Shown here: in pieces, positions 57,695 to 64,000 of the stretch | How the letters are laid out: every line of letters starts with the position of its first letter | Numbering within the stretch: the stretch's first letter is position 1 | Source: Lottia gigantea | Lineage: Eukaryota; Mollusca; Gastropoda; Lottiidae | DNA length: 64,000 nt | Direction: 5' to 3' | Assembly: GCF_000327385.1 (NCBI RefSeq) | Contig: NW_008710779.1 | Span: forward strand, 1,114,811-1,178,810 | Position numbers and translations under genes: made by a program | Notes under the pieces: generated by a model | What the model saw: only the letters and a program-made list of their open reading frames with translations | Told to the model about the DNA's origin: nothing | The model's database searches: none

Positions 57695-58439
57695 TTTGAA
57701 TGATAATAGACTAGATTCTCTTGACAACAAAAATACGAACGCTGTCTTTATCTTTGGACCACGAGATTACATAAGCTACTTAGTATACAATCACAACTTT
57801 CATTTAACGAACTGTCGCTTCTTGAATATTTTACTAGATAAGACGTTTATATTGATTATGTCTGTTGAACGAACTCTGTTGTGGAATAGTTGGTGATGGT
57901 AGTTGTGGTGATCGTCTCTTACTTAATATGACCACAGCTGTCACTATCTCTCCTGCGAGCTATTTCATACCTCCACATGGTTCTATATGAACGTTTACCG
58001 TCGATAATCATATCCATGTATTTTTCAACGTATTTTAATGTTAAACGTGGTTCGTAGATAAGATCGAAAATGTTATACGTCGTGCTTTAGTAGCCGATTC
58101 TAATCAAATAAACAGTTACTGTAGCATATCTGTACGTGGTATGGTATAGTCGGATATTCCCGAAATGTTTCTCGACGGAATTATAAGCTTTCCGCTGAAA
58201 TTGGCGTATTGAGGCGGTAACTTTTGCCACCCATCCACCCCTCGGGCCACAACAATTCCGCAAAGGGACTCCGGCATATTCCTCAGACAGACAAACCGGG
58301 TTGAAAAAGTTTCAGAGTAGCAATTAAGAACTTAACTCGCTCATGTCGAATCGGTACTCACTCTACAGTACATCAGTCTGTTGTTGACCCAGATAAACAT
58401 ATCGAATAAAATATTTTCGTGACGGTAGGTGTAATACGA
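57695..58439. other. Upstream region between divergent esterase genes
   Basis: Together with 58,766-59,095 this forms the 1.4 kb between the start codons of the minus-strand and plus-strand esterases. A segment at about 58,295-58,350 (GACAAACCGGGTTGAAAAAG) faintly resembles the SINE core. No promoter motif is convincing. Confidence 0.4.
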
Positions 58440-58765
58440 CGAAAGGGACAGTTTCGGCATCCGTTTGATCAATGGCACATTTTTATCTACGTTAATCAGC
58501 AATAGTATATGCACAGCTCGCCGTCTAAATTTGGACTTTCAAATCCATCTGTATCCAGAATTCTCCGCGTTAGATATTTAAGAGATTTGAGACTCTGCCA
58601 TACATAGAAAAGACATTTATAGAAATAGAAAATGAAATTCCTAGTTTCAAGTATTTATGAAGGAATTGTGCGATTTTATATATTCTACTATATACTTATG
58701 AAGATTATTTACATATATTCAAGACCCAAATCAATCCCCCTAAATGGCGATACCGTGCCTTAATC
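58440..58765 (+). mobile_element. MITE family A copy between the divergent esterases
   Basis: Starts GAAAGGGACAGTTTCGGCAT and contains CAGCAATAGTATATGCACAG, CTTTCAAATCCATCTGTATC, GAAATAGAAAATGAAATTCC and ATACTTATGAAGATTATTTA. It ends ATGGCGATACCGTGCCTTAA. Full-length but diverged. It lies about 330 bp upstream of the next esterase start. Confidence 0.8.
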
Positions 58766-59095
58766 AAAACTTTCCATTTGTGGACGAAGTTATTTGGTTA
58801 TCTTATGCGTAACATCATCGCCACATGTGGTGGCTAGTAGGGCAGTTCAGTCATACAATGCTATACTTTTATAGTAACTTACTCTGCAAGAAAATATTCT
58901 CTACTTGAACAGACATGAAAATGATTGCGTAATTGTGAGGAAGGATGCAACAGATTCAAATTACGTAGGATACATTAGGATGGATGAGTTTAGCTTTAAA
59001 ACACGGCCAGAAGCACACTCACTCAAAGTTTTTTAGGGCATATGTCGTTCAAGATACAGAGCTAAAAGTTCTACGTGGTGTGGTTATATAACAGA

Positions 59096-61632
59096 ATGAA
59101 GGTGAGTTTAATTCTGTATTCTATATTGCTATGTTTTGTTATATTGTCATAAGATAAAATCTATCACAAATATGACACAGGTATGGCAAAGCATTTCCAA
59201 GATATTTATTTGTGATAGGTATCCCAGTGTGTGACGTAGTAAGAGCGTGCCTCTATTTATAGTAACTTTGGGAGTAATTGATAAAGATGAGAAATCTACT
59301 ATTTCCATAGTCATTGTCTAACTTTAAGGCAAAGCACTAGTTCACTTGAATTCAAGGTGATATTTTGTGGCACTGTGCGAATTCGAAATACTGAATTAAA
59401 TGAAAAGACCACAACTATGCGCTGTTCAAAATATTTAAGCATTGTATTGTATGTTTCTAATAAAAGAAATCAACCCATTGCCGAAATGGTTATGAAAATC
59501 CGAAAGAGACAAACTAAATTTGGAAACGTACTTGGTAATAAATTTTGGCACAATCTTTGGTAAATTGTAATTGTTGGTCCTCTTTCTTACAGTTGCTGAT
59601 ACTTTTGTCGGTCCTTCTTGCACTTTGTAATACTCAAATCTACCGGGGAACAATGTCAAAAGCTACTCCACCCGTCGGTGATATGTATGGTAGAACAGAA
59701 TATTACGATGGCGTCAAGGTTTTACAGTTTTTAGACGTTCCTTATGGGGAAAGTCTTCATTTTGATAATATTTTGCTCTCAAGACCACTTCCAAAGACAG
59801 GAATGAGAAGGGAAGATGAGCAGGTTATCTATTTTGCTACAGGCCACCTGTGGTCCTGTCCTCAATCACCACCATGGTATGGATTTGGGAACACCCCAGT
59901 TACAAACCAGAGCATTGACTGTCTTCGTTTGAACGTTTATGTACCCAGGACAATGAATCCCAAAACTCCCAGAGCAGTGATGGTATTTATTCATGGTGGA
60001 GAATATCTTTATGGACAAGGCATGAGATATGACGGATCTCTACTTGCCGTTCATGGTCATGTGGTAGTGGTCACAATTAATTATAGAATCGGTGCCTATG
60101 GATTTCTCTCGACGAACGATTCTGTTCTCCCAGGTAACCTTGGACTTTGGGACCAACTCCTGGCTTTGAAATGGGTCAAAGACAATATTGCTGCTTTCGG
60201 TGGTGATAGCAACAGGATTACAGTGTTTGGTTCAGGCGCAGGAGCGTACAGTATCGGCATGCAACTGCTCTACGAGAACAATACCGGTCTTTTTCAGAGA
60301 GCTATTTTGCAAAGTGGCGTCGCTTTTTCTCCTCTTGGACTGGTGCATTACCCACTGGAGTTTGCTAAAAAATTTGCTGTTGCCTTAGATTGTGGCGATC
60401 TTGCCCTCAACGCAACGGATTTTTCTCGGAGACTTAAAGACTGCGTAGTGTCGTTAAATACATGTAGTGAGGTCCTTGAAGCAACATTGAAAGCCAAACA
60501 ATTTGATATGCTTACATACAAAAGAGCTTTAGGACCAGTTGTGGATGGCGAACTCTTGAAAGATTATCCTTATAAACTCGTCAAAAGCAGGGATATTCCG
60601 TTCAGCAATGTTGATCTTATGGTTGGAACGAACAGTGCCGAAGGGGGACAGGCCTTTCATCGGCTCGGATTTTATCAAGATTCGCATAACTTTGATCTTG
60701 ATAAGGGTGTTCCAAGAGAAGTCTTCAAAAATCTTTTTGTCAAATCGATCATTAGAGACTACTTTAACGGTTCAAAGGATGTCGAGCAGGAACTTCTCAT
60801 TAGGTATTCTGGATTGTGGATCTCAGATATTGAACAGGCCAGGAAACTTGTTGCACTGTTCGGAGATTTCATGCAGCATGCCCCGTCAGTGAAAACACTT
60901 AGGCATCATGCTAAACTAGCAGCCGGTAAAAAGACATACCAGTATTATTTTGCGCACGAACCGACAACAACTAATCGAAGAAGACCCTGGTTTCAAGGTG
61001 CTGACCACGCAGAAGAATTGACGTTTGTGTTTGGGCCGGAAGTGATGTACCCTCCTGGAACAAATGTGTCAAAGGAGGAGAGACAGTTTTCTCGGACAAT
61101 AATGAAATATTGGTCGAACTTTGCTAAGACTGGGTAAGTATAGTATAGTGTTTCTTTCCAAATTTCGAGATGTGCAGATATGCAAATAATTGCCAAATGT
61201 AGCAAAATCCTGAAGCTGGTGTTACTTTTGGGCAATTGGATAGTTCTAGGTTCTATCGAAAAGCAGGACGAATTCTAATGTGGACTGTCAGAGCATGCTC
61301 AAGAAAGCTTCAAGCTTTCACCTTTGCCACACCCAGCGACTAGCTTTTACCGTTATCCTGTAACGTTTTGTAACTATGTTTTCATTTTCTATTGCAGAAA
61401 CCCAAATCATGGATCAACGAACGAATGGAAAGAGTTCACAACAGAATTTCAAAATTATATGCATCTGGATTTTACCCCAAAACTTAAGAAGAATCTTAGA
61501 TCGACGAGTATTGAGTATTTTATAAAGTTTATAAAAGAAGATAAAGATGTTTCAGGGGCAATAACTCATGGAATACCCAAAATATTGTTAGCATTATCAG
61601 CTCTCATTTTGCTGTATTTTGCTTATGAATAA
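59096..61632 (+). CDS. Carboxylesterase-like protein lacking the catalytic serine
   Basis: Three exons: 59,096-59,101 (MK), 59,593-61,133 and 61,398-61,632, joined in phase to 594 codons (593 aa). The first exon is inferred from ATGAAG followed by a GTGAGT donor; joined to LLILLSVLLALC it gives a convincing signal peptide. The fold is retained: DCLRLNVYVP, HGGEYLYG, the NYRIGAYGFLS stretch, Glu352 (GTNSAEGG) and His474 (GADHAEEL). The nucleophile elbow, normally GESAG, reads GSGAG, so the serine position (residue 217, codon 60,235-60,237) is Gly and the preceding Glu is Ser. Hydrolysis by the usual mechanism is therefore not expected. The C-terminus ends in a hydrophobic run (KILLALSALILLYFAYE), suggesting a membrane or GPI anchor. 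Non-catalytic relatives such as neuroligins act in adhesion; a binding role here is inference. The frame is fully open, so this is not an obvious pseudogene. Confidence 0.88.
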
Positions 61633-62997
61633 ATTATCATACCTGTTTATGTACGAAACTTATGTCCAAGTTTTCATTATCCATTGATCTAAGGATCTGA
61701 CGAAATAGTTATGCATCTCATGTTCTTGTCTTATAATATTCATCCAATCAAATGATCTGGTCAATGATAAATTCTCTAACTTTACTATATATTATGAGGA
61801 ATTCTGTGATATTCATTGTTAAACATTGACTGTTCATTTTAAACATTGTTTCTGATTGGTTAGAATAAGATGTAACATCTTTTGGAGCTAATTTATTAGC
61901 AAACTGAACATGATTCAATGACTATTTGTGTCAGATCAAAGATGACAAGAGTATTGACCTGTGGACAAAACACGAAACAAAACATCCAGCTCTGCGTTTG
62001 AATCAGATTGGTAAAAGACATTGACTTGTAAGACTGTTCAATCTGAGTACAACTGGTATATTTTGGGGATCTATTCGAGCGAAAATATTATAGTAAAGAG
62101 CATAACGGATAACTAAATAGTGTACGGTCAGTCTAAAATTGTCCAAATAAATCTCGCGGATGAATGAACAAAATTTTCTGAAAACCGAATGCTCACCCAA
62201 GCAAGGGTTAAGTCCCCGATTCACTCAAAGGGTAATAGAACTATAGTTTCTTTTAAAATAGTGCATAAGACTTGCAGGCGAGAGAAATTTGTAAGAGCTG
62301 GGTCGAATCTTATTTGAATGTTCTAGACAACGCAGATGGTGTTGGTAATGGTGTTCAATGCAATATCATCGAATTTGTGGCGTTATTTTTTTTGAATTTT
62401 TCCATTTTCCAACATCATCTTTTACTTGATGCTGTCGGAAGTGATTTGATCCATGGATAAGATCATACATTCAGTGATTTCACAAGGTGCCAACACTGAG
62501 AGTAGGGAGATGGTTGGTTGTCTGAATCTTCAATAAGCTGATGCAGTAACTGCATGTCTTGATTTGTGGACGAGAGCATTGTCTGAATTGTAGAAGCACC
62601 TCTAAACATTACGGTATGTCAAATTTGGACCCTAGGTTAATAATGCTTTGCCAACGACTTTTTCGATATACCCTTGTTTATTCTTGGTATATGGGCGTAT
62701 ATAAAACGTAACCGTATGTTTTCGTTAAAAACCATTATGCCCAAACATGTTATAGTGATTCTCTCCTGTTTCTGGACTGTTAGGTAGCGTAAAATCAAAT
62801 ACAAATAAAAGTTGAAATGCTTAAATAATCTTATTGAATAAGTCTTGACATGTTTATTAGAAAGGAAAACATCCCATAATCTTGTTATCGTTATGCGAGA
62901 TCATATTTTTGTCTGAAGTCTCCAGTTTGAGAGATGTCATTCAGTTGTTGGCTGATTTGTCCGTTTTCCTACTAGACGGATGAATTAGATTGCAATT
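61633..62997. other. Spacer between the two tandem non-catalytic esterases
   Basis: No gene recognised. It is expected to contain the promoter of the next esterase copy. Frames of 62-73 codons here have no motif. Confidence 0.4.
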
Positions 62998-63258
62998 ATG
63001 GCCAACATCCATGAGGTAATTATTATATTTTTGTGCTTTAATATGTCTATATCGATCTACAATTGTTGTATTCTGCACTTTTTTAACAGTGAAAATTTTG
63101 TATTGTATTTTTGCGCTTACGTTTTAATTTTTCTTTTGTTTTTTAACTTAATAAAAACTTTGGTATATATATTTAGAATAGCAAGATTTTGCTTTATACT
63201 TGTGGTCTTGAGAAATCTTAAATAAGATATTTTAACACATTTTGTTCTCATCTTACAG

Positions 63259-64000
63259 TTGCTGATACTTCTGTCAGGCCTTCTTGTCGTCAATAATGCC
63301 CAAAACTACCAAGGTAACGTGTCAAAAGCTACTCCACCTGCAGGTGATATGTATGGAAGAACAGAATATTACAATGGAGTGATGGTTCTTCAGTTTCTTG
63401 GCATTCCGTATGCAGAGAGTCCAACTGAGGATAGTGTACTTTCAAGACCACTTCCTAAGACAGGTATGACAGGCGAAGATGAACAGACTATATATTATGC
63501 TACAGATCATCAAGGATCATGTCCTCAATCACCACCATGGTATGGATATGGCAACATCCCAGTTAGAAACCAGAGCATTGACTGTCTTCATTTGAACGTT
63601 TATGTACCCAGGACATTGAATTCCCAAACTCCCAGAGCAGTGATGGTGTTTATTCATGGTGGAGAATATCTTTACGAGCAAGGAATGAGATATGACGGAT
63701 CTCTACTTGCCGTTCATGGCGATGTTGTAGTAGTCACGATGAATTATCGACTTGATGCTTACGGATTTCTCTCATCCAACGATGCTGTAATCCCGGGTAA
63801 TCTTGGTCTTTGGGATCAACGCCTGGCTTTAAAATGGGTCAAGGACAATATTGCTGCTTTCGGTGGTGATAGCAACAGGATTACAGTGTTTGGTTCAGGC
63901 ACAGGAGCGCACAGTATCGGCATGCACCTACTGTACGAGAACAATACCGGTCTTTTTCAGAGAGTTATTTTGCAAAGTGGCGCTCCTCTTACTCCTCTTG
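63259..64000 (+). CDS. Second carboxylesterase-like gene lacking the serine (partial)
   Basis: Coding exon opening after a TTCTCATCTTACAG acceptor, in the same position and phase as in the gene at 59,096, and running open to the window edge. It begins LLILLSGLLVVNNAQNYQG, so the start codon lies in an upstream exon. A candidate is 62,998-63,015 (ATGGCCAACATCCATGAG before GTAATT), which is tentative. The product is clearly paralogous to the preceding gene: KATPPAGDMYGRTEYY, DCLHLNVYVP, HGGEYLYEQG and LWDQRLALKWVKDN. The nucleophile elbow reads GSGTG, so the catalytic serine is again Gly (codon 63,898-63,900). The rest of the triad and the C-terminus lie beyond the window. Substitutions relative to the neighbour are uneven, with some long identical blocks. 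Confidence 0.88.
   Translation, partial: MLILLSGLLVVNNAQNYQGNVSKATPPAGDMYGRTEYYNGVMVLQFLGIPYAESPTEDSVLSRPLPKTGMTGEDEQTIYYATDHQGSCPQSPPWYGYGNIPVRNQSIDCLHLNVYVPRTLNSQTPRAVMVFIHGGEYLYEQGMRYDGSLLAVHGDVVVVTMNYRLDAYGFLSSNDAVIPGNLGLWDQRLALKWVKDNIAAFGGDSNRITVFGSGTGAHSIGMHLLYENNTGLFQRVILQSGAPLTPL

Noticed and set aside
59545-59592. N-terminal extension of the plus-strand esterase (MAQSLVNCNCWSSF...)
   Set aside because: It is intronic sequence before a TTCTTACAG acceptor. The third copy has the acceptor at the same site, and ATGAAG with a GTGAGT donor upstream supplies the start.
1-64000. CRISPR arrays, rRNA genes, viral or retrovirus-like elements
   Set aside because: No array with unique spacers, no rRNA-like sequence, and no integrase-, reverse-transcriptase-, capsid- or envelope-like frame was seen on either strand.

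Overview
The window looks like AT-rich nuclear DNA from an invertebrate animal. Genes are split by GT-AG introns, start with tiny first exons, end with AATAAA-type signals, and are separated by long repeat-rich spacers. The dense short non-autonomous DNA transposons, a tRNA-derived SINE family and many minisatellites suggest a lophotrochozoan, most likely a mollusc; this last step is inference. No prokaryotic, organellar, CRISPR, rRNA or complete tRNA gene signal was seen. No retrovirus-like or other capsid- or envelope-bearing element was recognised.

Positions 1-40,200 hold no gene I can defend. They contain tandem arrays (near 1.2, 18.8, 24.3, 29.1 and 32.7 kb), SINE copies (13.8, 16.7 and 30.6 kb plus fragments), at least four families of MITE-like elements with inverted ends, two hAT-like MITEs, and a rearranged duplication (26.1-27.6 kb) that keeps a small open frame in both copies.

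Positions 40,200-64,000 hold the genes. (1) A single-exon 550-aa protein of unknown function (40,236-41,888, +), mostly disordered-looking, with two RVxF-like protein phosphatase 1 docking motifs. (2) PEMT, phosphatidylethanolamine N-methyltransferase, intronless on the minus strand (42,599-43,183). (3) DERA, deoxyribose-phosphate aldolase, head-to-head with PEMT across 261 bp; I resolved eight exons (43,445-53,112) giving 319 aa, including one GC-AG intron. Its introns carry a foldback element, a 29-bp array of about 1.6 kb and a 21-bp minisatellite. (4) A cluster of three carboxylesterase/cholinesterase-like genes. One on the minus strand (55,433-57,694) has the complete Ser-Glu-His triad. 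Two on the plus strand (59,096-61,632, and a copy beginning near 63.0-63.26 kb and cut by the window end) have lost the nucleophilic serine but keep open frames.

PEMT and DERA act in unrelated pathways (phosphatidylcholine synthesis; deoxynucleoside catabolism), so their pairing suggests a shared promoter rather than a shared pathway. The esterase cluster looks like a tandem gene family in which two members became non-catalytic.
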